A stretch of 15,311 nucleotides of DNA from Hyphomicrobiales bacterium. Its GTDB lineage: Bacteria > Pseudomonadota > Alphaproteobacteria > Rhizobiales > Xanthobacteraceae. Location of the stretch: contig PKXB01000204.1 of NCBI GenBank assembly GCA_003133345.1, positions 21,082 to 36,392 of the forward strand. The letters run 5' to 3'. The notes under the pieces were generated by a model, which saw nothing but the letters and a program-made list of their open reading frames with translations, was not told the DNA's origin and searched no databases. Positions 7,223 through 14,575 of this stretch are shown here, in pieces (position 1 is the stretch's first letter; each line of letters begins with the position of its first letter). Both the position numbers and the translations under genes were made by a program.

Positions 7223-7739
7223 GCCGATACCGCTTAACGGCGGATACCTTATCCATCTTGATCCTCGCACGGATCAACGCGGCACGTTCGCGCGCGCCTT
7301 TTGCGAGCAGGATTTCTCCGCCAATGGGCTCGAAAGCGTGTTCGTGCAAGCCAATGTCAGTACAAACACCCGCGCTGGCACGGTGCGCGGCATGCATTTT
7401 CAGCGCGATCCGCACGCCGAGGTCAAGCTCGTGCGTTGCACCAAAGGAGCTATCTACGACGTCGTCGTCGATATGCGCGAAGGATCGGCGACGCATTTGC
7501 GCTGGTTCGGTGTCGAGCTTTCGGAACAAAACGGACTTGCGATGTACGTGCCGAAAGGTTTCGCGCACGGCTACCAGGCGCTCACCGACGGCGCGACCGC
7601 CTTCTATATGGTGAGCGCATTTTACGCGCCGCAGTCCGAGGGCGGCTTGCGATTTGACGACCCAAGACTAGCCATTGGGTGGCCGCGCGCCATTTCCGAA
7701 TTGTCAGACAAGGATGCCCGATGGCAGTTGCTGGCTTGA
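7212..7739 (+). CDS. RmlC-like sugar-nucleotide 3(,5)-epimerase
   Basis: A cupin-fold epimerase of the dTDP-4-dehydrorhamnose 3,5-epimerase family, 175 aa, the usual length. It shows DQRGTFARAF (residues 21-30), TVRGMHFQ (57-64) with the catalytic His at 62, KLVRCTKGAIYDVVVDMR (72-89), VPKGFAHGYQ (113-122) and a Tyr at 132 where the family's proton-donor Tyr lies. FDDP (148-151) is near the position of the Asp that assists the His. Because it follows rfbF and rfbG and no dTDP-sugar gene is nearby, the likely substrate is CDP-4-dehydro-6-deoxyglucose, inverted at C3 or at C3 and C5. The sequence alone does not separate mono- from di-epimerases. The start ATG overlaps the end of rfbG by 11 bases and has a poor Shine-Dalgarno, so coupling is likely. 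Confidence 0.9.
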   Translation: MRFEPIPLNGGYLIHLDPRTDQRGTFARAFCEQDFSANGLESVFVQANVSTNTRAGTVRGMHFQRDPHAEVKLVRCTKGAIYDVVVDMREGSATHLRWFGVELSEQNGLAMYVPKGFAHGYQALTDGATAFYMVSAFYAPQSEGGLRFDDPRLAIGWPRAISELSDKDARWQLLA

Positions 7740-8557
7740 TCCTGCTGACGGGAGCGACCGGCTTCGTGGGCCGGCAGGTGCTGCGCGAGCTTAACCAACG
7801 AAATTGCCGCGTGCGGCTCGTCGTCCGGGAAGGAAAGCAAGTCCCGCCCTCGGCCGCGATCGAAAAAATCATCGCGACGCCGGATCTGTGGTCCGAAAGC
7901 GCTGCCTGGTGGTCCGATGTTTGCTGCGGCGTCGACACCGTGATCCATGTCGCCTGGTATGCCGAACCGGGCCGCTATCTTCATTCGCCGATCAATCGGG
8001 AATGCCTGGAGGGAACGCTGCGGCTCGGGCAGGGCGCGATCGATGCCAAGGTTCGGCGCTTTGTCGGGATCGGCACCTGCTTTGAATATGATCTCGGCGC
8101 CGGACTGCTGAGTATCGAGACGCCGCTGCGGCCATCGACGCCCTATGCCGCCGCCAAGGTTGCCGCCTTCCAGGCGCTCTCGCAGTCGCTTCCGCAACAC
8201 GGCGTCGAATTCGCCTGGTGCCGGTTGTTTTACCTCTACGGGGAGGGTGAGGATGAGCGGCGGCTGGTGCCTCACCTGCGCGCCAAGCTCAAGGCTGGCG
8301 AACCGGCCGAATTGAGCAGTGGCGAACAAATCCGCGACTATCTGGATGTGCGCGACGCCGCGCGGATGATCGTGGAGGCCGCGCTCGGTACCGTGCAAGG
8401 CCCGATCAATATCTGCTCCGGGATTCCCGTCACGATCCGGCAGATCGCCGAGCGGATCGCCGACGAATATGGCCGCCGCGATCTGCTGCGTTTCGGCGCC
8501 CGCCCGGAAAACCCGGCCGATCCGCCTTCCGTCATCGGCGTGCGCAGCGCGCGTTAG
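7721..8557 (+). CDS. NAD(P)-dependent short-chain reductase/epimerase, candidate CDP-4-dehydro-6-deoxyhexose 4-reductase
   Basis: An extended SDR protein of 278 aa with LLTGATGFVGRQVL (residues about 8-21, cofactor site), GIGTCFEYD (116-124, Thr active-site region) and YAAAK (142-146, catalytic Tyr and Lys). The segment WYAEPGRYLHSPINRECLEG is typical of the CDP-abequose/paratose synthase group, which reduces a 4-keto group on CDP-linked deoxysugars. I infer that it reduces the epimerase product to a CDP-6-deoxyhexose (for example an altrose- or gulose-type sugar). The start at 7721 has AAGG about 8 bases upstream and overlaps the epimerase by 19 bases; the longer frame from 7679 is unlikely. 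The C-terminus stops soon after PADPPSVIG, whereas relatives usually run some 20-30 residues further, so it may be slightly truncated. It is the last gene of the operon that starts at 2504. Confidence 0.87.
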   Translation: MAVAGLILLTGATGFVGRQVLRELNQRNCRVRLVVREGKQVPPSAAIEKIIATPDLWSESAAWWSDVCCGVDTVIHVAWYAEPGRYLHSPINRECLEGTLRLGQGAIDAKVRRFVGIGTCFEYDLGAGLLSIETPLRPSTPYAAAKVAAFQALSQSLPQHGVEFAWCRLFYLYGEGEDERRLVPHLRAKLKAGEPAELSSGEQIRDYLDVRDAARMIVEAALGTVQGPINICSGIPVTIRQIAERIADEYGRRDLLRFGARPENPADPPSVIGVRSAR

Positions 8558-8591
8558 CGCATTCGACTAGCCGCCGAGCTGGCACCGGCTT

Positions 8592-8611
8592 GGTTAATCC
8601 CTGTTAACCAT
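8592..8611 (+). promoter_or_regulatory. Palindrome GGTTAA-N6-TTAACC with TTAACCAT half-site
   Basis: In the 101-base gap before the SPASM radical SAM gene, ggttaa (8592-8597) and ttaacc (8604-8609) form a perfect 6-base inverted repeat around a 6-base spacer. It ends in TTAACCAT (8604-8611), which matches the CtrA half-site known from Caulobacter. The spacing between the two TTAA boxes is 6 rather than the canonical 7. It lies 47 bases upstream of the 8659 start. No clear terminator for the preceding operon was seen in this gap. Confidence 0.42.
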
Positions 8612-8658
8612 TCTTCTTTAAAACAGCCAGCCGATGCCTCTTATTGCAGGAATACGCC

Positions 8659-9738
8659 ATGAAAGCTCGGCTGGAACCGCGAATCAATCTCGCAGGACGG
8701 ACGCCGCTGGAAACGGTCATCCCGTTGGCGACGCCCTTCATCGTGTTCGCCGATCCGGCCAGTTCCTGCAACTTCAAATGCACCTTCTGCCCCACCGGCC
8801 ATCGCGACATGATTGCCGAGACCGGGCGCTTCCAAGGCGTGATGAAATTCGAGGTCTTCAAGAAGATCGTCGACGACCTGGCGGAGTTCGACAAGCCCCT
8901 CAAAGTTCTGCGCATGTACAAGGACGGCGAGCCGTTTCTCAACAAGCGGCTGGCCGAGATGGTCGCTTACGCCAAGAAATCGAAACGTATCCACTATATC
9001 GACACCACCACGAACGGCACGTTCCTCTCGCCCGACCGGGTCGGGCCTGTGCTTGAAGCCGGCATCGACAAGATCAATATTTCGGTCGATGGCATGACCG
9101 AGGAGACCTACGCGCGATTTACCGGGTTTAAGTTCGACTTCAGGAAATTCGTCGAGAACGTCAAATGGATCTACGAGAACAGGGGCGCTTGCGAAATCGT
9201 CGTCAAGATTCCTGGCGAGCTCATTACCGACGCAGAGCGCCAGCTATTCTTTGACACCTTCGGCGATCATTGCGACCGCATTTTCGTCGAGAATTTTGCT
9301 CCATGCTGGCCGGAATTCGACATCGAAGAACACACCGGCGTCAAGATTAGCAAAGGCATCTACCAGCAGGACATCGGGGACACGGATACCTGCCCGTACA
9401 TTTTCTACGGCTATTCGGTGAACGCCGACGGCCTTGTCAGCTCCTGTTTCCTGGATTGGGGCCGCAAGCTGGTGATCGGCGACGTTCGCCGCCAATCGAT
9501 GAAGGAGATTTGGAATTCCGAGCGCATGAATGCGCTGCGTCTGCAACATCTTGAGGGGCGACGACGGCAGAATGGCGTGTGCGGCAATTGCGGGCAACTG
9601 AGCCACTGCCTGCCGGACAACATTGATGCTCACCGCCTGCCGCTGTTGGAGAAATTCAAGAAGCTCGTTCCCCTCGATCCAAACATCGAGCCGCCGGGCG
9701 GCGTCAATCGCACATTTTCGGCGGTGGCGGCCGAATGA
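8659..9738 (+). CDS. Radical SAM/SPASM domain protein
   Basis: A 359-aa radical SAM enzyme with a C-terminal SPASM-type auxiliary iron-sulfur region. The core has the CNFKCTFC motif (cysteines 37, 41 and 44) after FIVFADPASS, then MYKDGEPFLN (the GEP motif, SAM binding), DTTTNGTFL and INISVDGMTEETY. The SPASM part contains Cys 245 (CPYIFY), Cys 263 (SSCFLDW) and a CGNCGQLSHC cluster (308, 311 and 317), enough for at least one auxiliary cluster. SPASM enzymes modify peptides or oxidise or epimerise sugars and alcohols. No precursor peptide is visible, and the next gene is a glycosyltransferase, so a carbohydrate substrate is more likely (inference). The first ATG of the frame, 8659, has AGGAA 7 bases upstream. 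The stop overlaps the next start (ATGA). Confidence 0.9.
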   Translation: MKARLEPRINLAGRTPLETVIPLATPFIVFADPASSCNFKCTFCPTGHRDMIAETGRFQGVMKFEVFKKIVDDLAEFDKPLKVLRMYKDGEPFLNKRLAEMVAYAKKSKRIHYIDTTTNGTFLSPDRVGPVLEAGIDKINISVDGMTEETYARFTGFKFDFRKFVENVKWIYENRGACEIVVKIPGELITDAERQLFFDTFGDHCDRIFVENFAPCWPEFDIEEHTGVKISKGIYQQDIGDTDTCPYIFYGYSVNADGLVSSCFLDWGRKLVIGDVRRQSMKEIWNSERMNALRLQHLEGRRRQNGVCGNCGQLSHCLPDNIDAHRLPLLEKFKKLVPLDPNIEPPGGVNRTFSAVAAE

Positions 9739-10967
9739 AAATCCTGCACGTCACGCCGCATCTGGGCGGCGGTGTCGGCAAGGCGCATGCGGCCCTTCGT
9801 GGCGTCTTGCCCGAAGAGGTGGAGCAGACCTTTGTCTTGCTCGAACAGCCTCGCGACCGGCGCTACCTCGAATTGATCGAAAGCGGCGGAGCGCGCGTTG
9901 TCACCGCGGCAAGTCTTGAGCAGGTGGCCGAACTGGCAAGCAAAGCCGACATCGTCCAGTTCGAATTCTGGAATCACCCCCGGCTGTTCGAATGTCTTGC
10001 CCGCTGCGCCTTTCCGGCGATGCGCACGGTCTTCTGGTCGCATATTTCGGGTGTCAGCAAACCGCTAATCCCACCTGGGCTGATGGAAGAGGCGATGCGC
10101 TTCGTCTTCACGACGAAGGCTTCGCTCGACATTTCCTCGTCGGTCCTGCTTTCCGAGATGGCACGAAGTAAGCTCGCGGTCATCAATAGCGGCTTCGGTT
10201 TCCCGCGCGCCGACCGACGCGTGCCCGTACGCAATAGAAATCCCGCTATCGCGTATCTCGGGACCGTCGACTTCGTGAAAATGCATCCGGGATTTTTCGA
10301 CACTATAGATGCGCTGACCGGCGACGATATCCGTGTTTCGGTCTGGGGCGCCATCGATCCGTCAGGTCCCGTTGCTGTACGCGCGCGGGCGATGCGCCGT
10401 CCGGAACGCATGACGTTTCATGGGGAGACGGCAGAGCCGGCGGTCGCGCTTGCCGATGCGGATATCTTCTTCTATCCCCTGCAGCCCGATCATTACGGCA
10501 CGGCCGAAAATGCGCTCATCGAGGCGATGTCGCTTGGGCTAACCCCCGTTGTCTTGAACAATCCGGCGGAAATGGTGATCGTGCGCGATTGCGATACCGG
10601 ATTTGTCGCGCAGTCCGTCGAGGAATGCGTTTCAATATTGCAAATGCTGCTTTTGCTGCCGGAGTTGCGGGAAAAGATCTCGCGCAATGCCATCCGTCAC
10701 GTCGCGGAAAACCGAACAGCAACACAGGCTGCATTCGATTTTATGGTTTTATGGCTGGGATTGCTCAGTAAATCGCCGCAGCCTTGCGATTTCCGACGTG
10801 CAATCGGGGCCAATCCGGCGGATTGGTTTGTCGCGACCCAGTGCCTGCCTGGTGTGGAATGGAACCCACCAACGTGGAAACATGCGCAACAGCGATCTAA
10901 AGGTACTCTTGCGCATTTCGAAAGCGTCTTTACGAGTGACGCCTCGCTTGCCCGGTTTCGGCTGTAG
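9735..10967 (+). CDS. GT-B glycosyltransferase (GT4-like)
   Basis: A retaining-type, GT-B-fold glycosyltransferase of 410 aa. The N-terminus MKILHVTPHLGGGVGKAHAA is a typical acceptor-domain start. The C-terminal donor domain shows IAYLGTVDFVKMHPGFF (residues 172-188), the ADIFFYPLQPDHYGTAENALIEAM region (241-265) with Glu 258 and Glu 263, and LTPVVLNNPAEM (269-280), as in GT4-like enzymes. The first Glu of the usual E-x7-E motif is not at its standard place (a Gly is there). About 80 residues after the donor domain (from about 330) carry a tail with PADWF and WNPPTW that I do not recognise. The start overlaps the stop of the radical SAM/SPASM gene as ATGA, so the two are translated together and probably act on the same glycan. 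It is probably soluble or membrane-associated on the cytoplasmic side. Confidence 0.88.
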   Translation: MKILHVTPHLGGGVGKAHAALRGVLPEEVEQTFVLLEQPRDRRYLELIESGGARVVTAASLEQVAELASKADIVQFEFWNHPRLFECLARCAFPAMRTVFWSHISGVSKPLIPPGLMEEAMRFVFTTKASLDISSSVLLSEMARSKLAVINSGFGFPRADRRVPVRNRNPAIAYLGTVDFVKMHPGFFDTIDALTGDDIRVSVWGAIDPSGPVAVRARAMRRPERMTFHGETAEPAVALADADIFFYPLQPDHYGTAENALIEAMSLGLTPVVLNNPAEMVIVRDCDTGFVAQSVEECVSILQMLLLLPELREKISRNAIRHVAENRTATQAAFDFMVLWLGLLSKSPQPCDFRRAIGANPADWFVATQCLPGVEWNPPTWKHAQQRSKGTLAHFESVFTSDASLARFRL

Positions 10968-11117
10968 GCCCGGATGACCCGAAGCGGCGGCTCTGACATG
11001 TCCACATTGACGGTGGCTATAACGGGTAGGGCAGAAGCGTCCCAGAGGTGCAAAAATAGGCGCCGATCTGGACGTCCATTGGAACTCAACTTCCGATTTT
11101 GGCTTATAAGTAGACTC

Positions 11118-11159
11118 TGGGACTACGGGACGCGCCGCATGGCGCGGTCGAGAATCCCA
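11118..11159. other. Nested inverted repeats in the spacer before the cytochrome c gene
   Basis: An inner stem CGCGCC-GCAT-GGCGCG (11131-11146) is enclosed by TGGGA (11118-11122) and TCCCA (11155-11159). No T-run follows on either strand, so a Rho-independent terminator is not supported. A TATAAG hexamer (11105-11110) just before it could be a -10, but no good -35 is present at 16-18 bases. The remainder of the 236-base spacer (10968-11203) holds no gene I can support. It could be a regulatory stem or an eroded element end. Confidence 0.3.
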
Positions 11160-11203
11160 AGACCGGGCGGAATAAACGCAACAGCCGCTACAGGAGAACA
11201 CGA

Positions 11204-11734
11204 ATGAAAATTTTAGCAGCAATCGGTGCACTTGCAGTTGTCTTCGCCGTCGTCGCTGCGGTCTTTTTCTGTGGCGGGTTCTATAGCGTGGCCGGCACGG
11301 CGGAGGAGCCGGCAATTGTGAAATGGGCGCTGAACCAGGTTCGCACCGCTTCGATCGTTCGCCATGCGCATGATCAGCCACCCCCCGGTTTCGACGATCC
11401 CGCCAAGGTGCAGGCCGGGGCACGCGAATTTGACGAGCACGGCTGTGTCAATTGCCACGGCGCCCCCGGCGTGAAATGGGCCAAGTTCTCAGAAGGGCTG
11501 CATCCGGATCCACCGGACCTCAAGGACGTCGTCCCTGAGGTCACGCCGTCGCAACTGTTCTGGGTGATCAAGAACGGCATCAACATGACGGGGATGCCAG
11601 GCTTCGGAGCCGCCGGTGCGACGGACGAAGACATCTGGGCTATCGTGGCCTTCCTGAAAAAGCTCCCGAGCGTTTCCGAGGCCGACTACAAGGCTTGGAC
11701 CGCGCCGCTGCCTGCGCCGGCAGCAAAACCGTAG
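11204..11734 (+). CDS. Class I-type cytochrome c, membrane-anchored or secreted
   Basis: A 176-aa c-type cytochrome that carries electrons in the periplasm. Residues 1-30 are a hydrophobic N-terminal segment (LAAIGALAVVFAVVAAVFF) that serves as a signal peptide or membrane anchor. CVNCH at 81-85 attaches haem covalently, preceded by the helix QAGAREFDEHG, and Met 128 or Met 131 in NMTGMPGFG is the likely distal ligand. WAIVAFLKKLP is the usual C-terminal helix. The C-terminus is Ala/Pro-rich. The ATG has AGGAGA 6 bases upstream, a strong site. It stands alone, 236 bases after the glycosyltransferase and 14 bases from the convergent membrane-protein gene. Partner and pathway are unknown; it need not belong functionally to the glycan locus. 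Confidence 0.92.
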   Translation: MKILAAIGALAVVFAVVAAVFFCGGFYSVAGTAEEPAIVKWALNQVRTASIVRHAHDQPPPGFDDPAKVQAGAREFDEHGCVNCHGAPGVKWAKFSEGLHPDPPDLKDVVPEVTPSQLFWVIKNGINMTGMPGFGAAGATDEDIWAIVAFLKKLPSVSEADYKAWTAPLPAPAAKP

Positions 11735-11748
11735 CGCCCAGTACGACA

Positions 11749-13224
11749 CTAGCGATGCAGGCACGCGTACAGCCGAACGAGGCGCCGGCCTGCCGCCGGA
11801 ATGGCGGTGCTGGTCTGTTCGCTCCTCATTGCGGTTTTGCACGAAAGCCAAAAGTAGCCCGCGTCCGGATCGACGACGAGACGGGTCGGTTTGAACTCCG
11901 GCGCCACGAGCACCGATAGGTACGGGGTCGTCGAATTCCATGCGAGTCGGTTGAGGTCGGTGCCAATACGTCGCGACGAAACGAAAAGCGGGTCGCCAAA
12001 GGCCGGATCAGAATCCTTCCCCGTCGCGAGCGCGCGCACCGCGGCCTTGTAGTCCATCCACGACCAGACGAATTTCGTCGTCTCGACTGCATATACGAGC
12101 ATCGTCAGCAGGATTGCGCCGGAGATTATCCGCGGATTCAGGCTCTTCTCTACTGTTCCCGCCAACAGCGCCAAGAGCGGAAGCGGAGACTTTCGTCGCC
12201 CCTCTTCGTGCATTGCATGCACAGCGGCCAGAACGCCGAGCACAGGCGTCGCGATCAGCAGGACCGTCCTCAAATTGTACCTTGCCTCGGTGAGGAGCGA
12301 TCTATCGAACCAGACCCAGTACACAGCGAGGGCGGCGGCGCAGGCAAGTGCTGCGTAAGCATGCGCTCTTGCCGGATTCACCCGTCGCAGCAGGACGGCC
12401 GCGATTGCGTAGCCCGTCAGTGCCGCGAGCAGCGATAGGAAGGCGGGTTCTGCAAGATTCCTGATGTCGATAATTTTGTACGCGGCCGCAGCGAGAACGC
12501 CGGCAATATAATCGTCGGGCCGTATTGTCATCTTGACGATGAGCCAGATCGTCATCACGACAAAAAATGCGCCGAGGGCTCTGACGAAGGTTACATCGCG
12601 CCAGCCGCGCAGAAAAAGGGCGAACAGGATCGCAGCCGAGAGAACGATTGCACCTTCGTGCGTAAATAAGAGCGCCAGCAGCCCGACGAACACGGTGGCC
12701 GCGCCACGCAGATTGGTCGGGGCGCAAAGGCAGACGGCAAGAACCGGCCAAAACACGGCATGCGCCATCCACATTTCGGTCGGCGCGCCGAAGACCAGCG
12801 GGCAAAGGCATGCGGTCGAAAGACAGGCGTATCCGAAAATCACGCGGCTGGCCGTACGGTCGGCCACCAGCGTCGCAAGGAGCCCCAGCATTGGGGCCGA
12901 GAAGAACAGCAATCCGTAGACGGCGATGCCGCCTTTCGCGTTCTTGGTCAGGGCGACATAGGCCTCGGCCGGGATGTAGGCAAAAACGTAGGTGAACAAA
13001 CGGCCCGAAATGTTGTGCCAGTGGAATGACCAGGCATCCTGCGCGGCGACCGCGTAGGAAAAGATCGATCCGTCACCGAACATCTGCAGCTCGGAGATAA
13101 GTCCGACGACGACGTAAAGGATCGATGTACTGATCCCGGCGGCGATCATAAGAGCGCGCAAGGACCGATGCGCCGAACGAGTTTCGACTTCAGCGTTCAT
13201 AGCGCCATCCGCCGCTTCCGCCAT
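11749..13224 (-). CDS. Polytopic membrane protein of unknown function
   Basis: A 491-aa protein with about ten hydrophobic segments through residue 385 or so (for example ALMIAAGISTSILYVVVGLI, GLLFFSAPMLGLLATLVA, ATVFVGLLALLF, ALGAFFVVMTIWLIVKM, RIISGAILLTMLVYAV), then a soluble tail of about 100 residues that is probably extracytoplasmic. The first loop contains MFGDGSIFSY; an acidic residue there is a feature of GT-C glycosyltransferases, but I find no firm family match, and it could also be a flippase- or polymerase-like glycan protein. ATG 13224 follows the upstream stop by 4 bases; an in-frame ATG at 13200 (residue 9) is possible. It is the last gene of a three-gene minus-strand unit with a GT-C-like protein and an FkbM methyltransferase, so a role in glycan transfer is plausible inference. 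Confidence 0.8.
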   Translation of the reverse strand: MAEAADGAMNAEVETRSAHRSLRALMIAAGISTSILYVVVGLISELQMFGDGSIFSYAVAAQDAWSFHWHNISGRLFTYVFAYIPAEAYVALTKNAKGGIAVYGLLFFSAPMLGLLATLVADRTASRVIFGYACLSTACLCPLVFGAPTEMWMAHAVFWPVLAVCLCAPTNLRGAATVFVGLLALLFTHEGAIVLSAAILFALFLRGWRDVTFVRALGAFFVVMTIWLIVKMTIRPDDYIAGVLAAAAYKIIDIRNLAEPAFLSLLAALTGYAIAAVLLRRVNPARAHAYAALACAAALAVYWVWFDRSLLTEARYNLRTVLLIATPVLGVLAAVHAMHEEGRRKSPLPLLALLAGTVEKSLNPRIISGAILLTMLVYAVETTKFVWSWMDYKAAVRALATGKDSDPAFGDPLFVSSRRIGTDLNRLAWNSTTPYLSVLVAPEFKPTRLVVDPDAGYFWLSCKTAMRSEQTSTAIPAAGRRLVRLYACLHR

Positions 13225-13228
13225 CCCG

Positions 13229-14575
13229 TCAAAAGCTCAGCGTTTCGCCCCGTCTCTGCGCAATGGCGATTGCGCCAGTAAGGCCGGCGAGCACCGCCCA
13301 GTAGGCGTAGCGGAAATCCGAGGCGACGCCGACGGCAAAGAAGGTCAGCGTATAAACGGCGGCCGATCCGCAAGCCCCGATGGCAAACGTTCCCGCTGGC
13401 GTGTCGCGCCGCCGCCACGCCAACGCGCACACCGCGATGCAGACGAGCAGCCAGGAACCCGGGCGGAACAGCGGCGTCAGCTTGAGCAAGTCATGAATCG
13501 CCTTGAGAGCGACAAAGGCGGGGCGATCGGCAAATGGCAAGTTGGGCGGGTCGTCAATGTCTTGCACCCACATTGTGAGGTTTGCGCCGCCCGCCAGAAA
13601 ATTCCACATGAACGAAGCGCGGTGTTGCAGATAGGCGACGGGATGGTGTGTCACCGCGCGCTGCCAGACTTCGGCAAGAGCCGGCGTGCCGAAAATTTTA
13701 TCGCTTTCGAGCCGCTTCATCACGAATTGGCAGGTATCGAACCTCCAATAGATGTCCCACTCCGTCGGCTGATAGCAGCCTGTGGTGAGCAGGGCATTTT
13801 CCGACGCGGTCCAGGTAACCGGAAATTGATTCTGTTGGGTAAAGTGGCTGATGCCGCCGAGGTCGAAGACCATGATCGGGTGCATCGGATGTTGCCGCAC
13901 CGCGCCAAGCGCGCCGTAATACACAACCTGCACCAGCGCAAAAAGCGCGATCCCCGCCGGCACAAAAATGATGGCCGCGCGCTTCCAGGAAAATTGCGCG
14001 GGCCATACGATAGCGGCTGCGAGAACCGGCGCGGCGATGAGGGCATTCGGACGCAGCAAAACGCCGAGCGCGAGCAGGCCGAGCGCCAATGCTTGGACCG
14101 GCACGCGCAGCTTGGCCGCGCGATCGGCGACAACGAAAGCAAGCACGGCCGCTAGTAGCCATAGGCACGCGAACAGGACGTCGCGCCAAAGGGTGCCGAT
14201 GAAAACAAAGGCCGGTGGCGACAGTGCCAGCATCAGCACCAAGGCCGCGAGCCAGACCGAACGGCGCGCCAAGGTCAGAGCCAGCAGGCCAAAGGCCAAC
14301 CAATAAAGCGTCACGATCAGCAGAAACAGGCTGGCTGAGCCGGGCGCGATCGGATCGATCAGCGACCACAGCACGACCATCACCGGAGATTGCCAATCGC
14401 CACGGAAGCCTTTGGCGATGTCCTGATAGACAAAGCGCGCATCGTAGGTCCAGACGCCGGGATAAAACACCAGCAGCGTCAGGCCAAAGCCGGCGGCGAC
14501 CATTGCGATAGTCAGCAACGCGGAATGTCGCGATAGCGGTAAGATTGTCTGGGCGCCTTTAGGCGAGGGCTGCAT
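13229..14575 (-). CDS. GT-C-like polytopic membrane protein (putative glycosyltransferase)
   Basis: A 448-aa integral membrane protein with about ten predicted helices: one near the N-terminus, five in the first half, and three after a long extracytoplasmic region (about residues 220-380) holding WDIYWRFDTCQF and two LAEVWQR/YLQHRASF-type helices. The first loop has FYPGVWTYDAR (Asp 45) and GDWQSPV (60-66), matching the pattern of GT-C enzymes that use polyprenyl-linked sugars, where an early-loop Asp is catalytic. The exact family and donor are not identified. The frame is open to 14686, but I chose the ATG at 14575: GGAGA lies 8 bases upstream, and the added 37 residues would lie inside the FkbM gene and are basic and Pro-rich. 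It overlaps the FkbM gene by 17 bases and precedes the next membrane gene by 4. Confidence 0.8.
   Translation of the reverse strand: MQPSPKGAQTILPLSRHSALLTIAMVAAGFGLTLLVFYPGVWTYDARFVYQDIAKGFRGDWQSPVMVVLWSLIDPIAPGSASLFLLIVTLYWLAFGLLALTLARRSVWLAALVLMLALSPPAFVFIGTLWRDVLFACLWLLAAVLAFVVADRAAKLRVPVQALALGLLALGVLLRPNALIAAPVLAAAIVWPAQFSWKRAAIIFVPAGIALFALVQVVYYGALGAVRQHPMHPIMVFDLGGISHFTQQNQFPVTWTASENALLTTGCYQPTEWDIYWRFDTCQFVMKRLESDKIFGTPALAEVWQRAVTHHPVAYLQHRASFMWNFLAGGANLTMWVQDIDDPPNLPFADRPAFVALKAIHDLLKLTPLFRPGSWLLVCIAVCALAWRRRDTPAGTFAIGACGSAAVYTLTFFAVGVASDFRYAYWAVLAGLTGAIAIAQRRGETLSF

Noticed and set aside
7622..8398. Long minus-strand open frame (258 codons) opposite the epimerase/reductase junction
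   Set aside because: It lies entirely antisense to two well-supported genes, has no recognisable domain, and is the expected result of GC-rich codon use.
8659..9738. SPASM gene as a peptide-maturase (PqqE- or sulfatase-maturase-like)
   Set aside because: No precursor peptide, PQQ gene or sulfatase is visible in the window; the adjacent gene is a glycosyltransferase.
11131..11146. CGCGCC/GGCGCG hairpin as a Rho-independent terminator
   Set aside because: No T-run on either side, and it is about 160 bases past the upstream stop.
13493..14155. Plus-strand open frame of 220 codons opposite the GT-C-like gene
   Set aside because: The minus strand has a convincing membrane protein with its start site; the plus frame is charged and has no domain.
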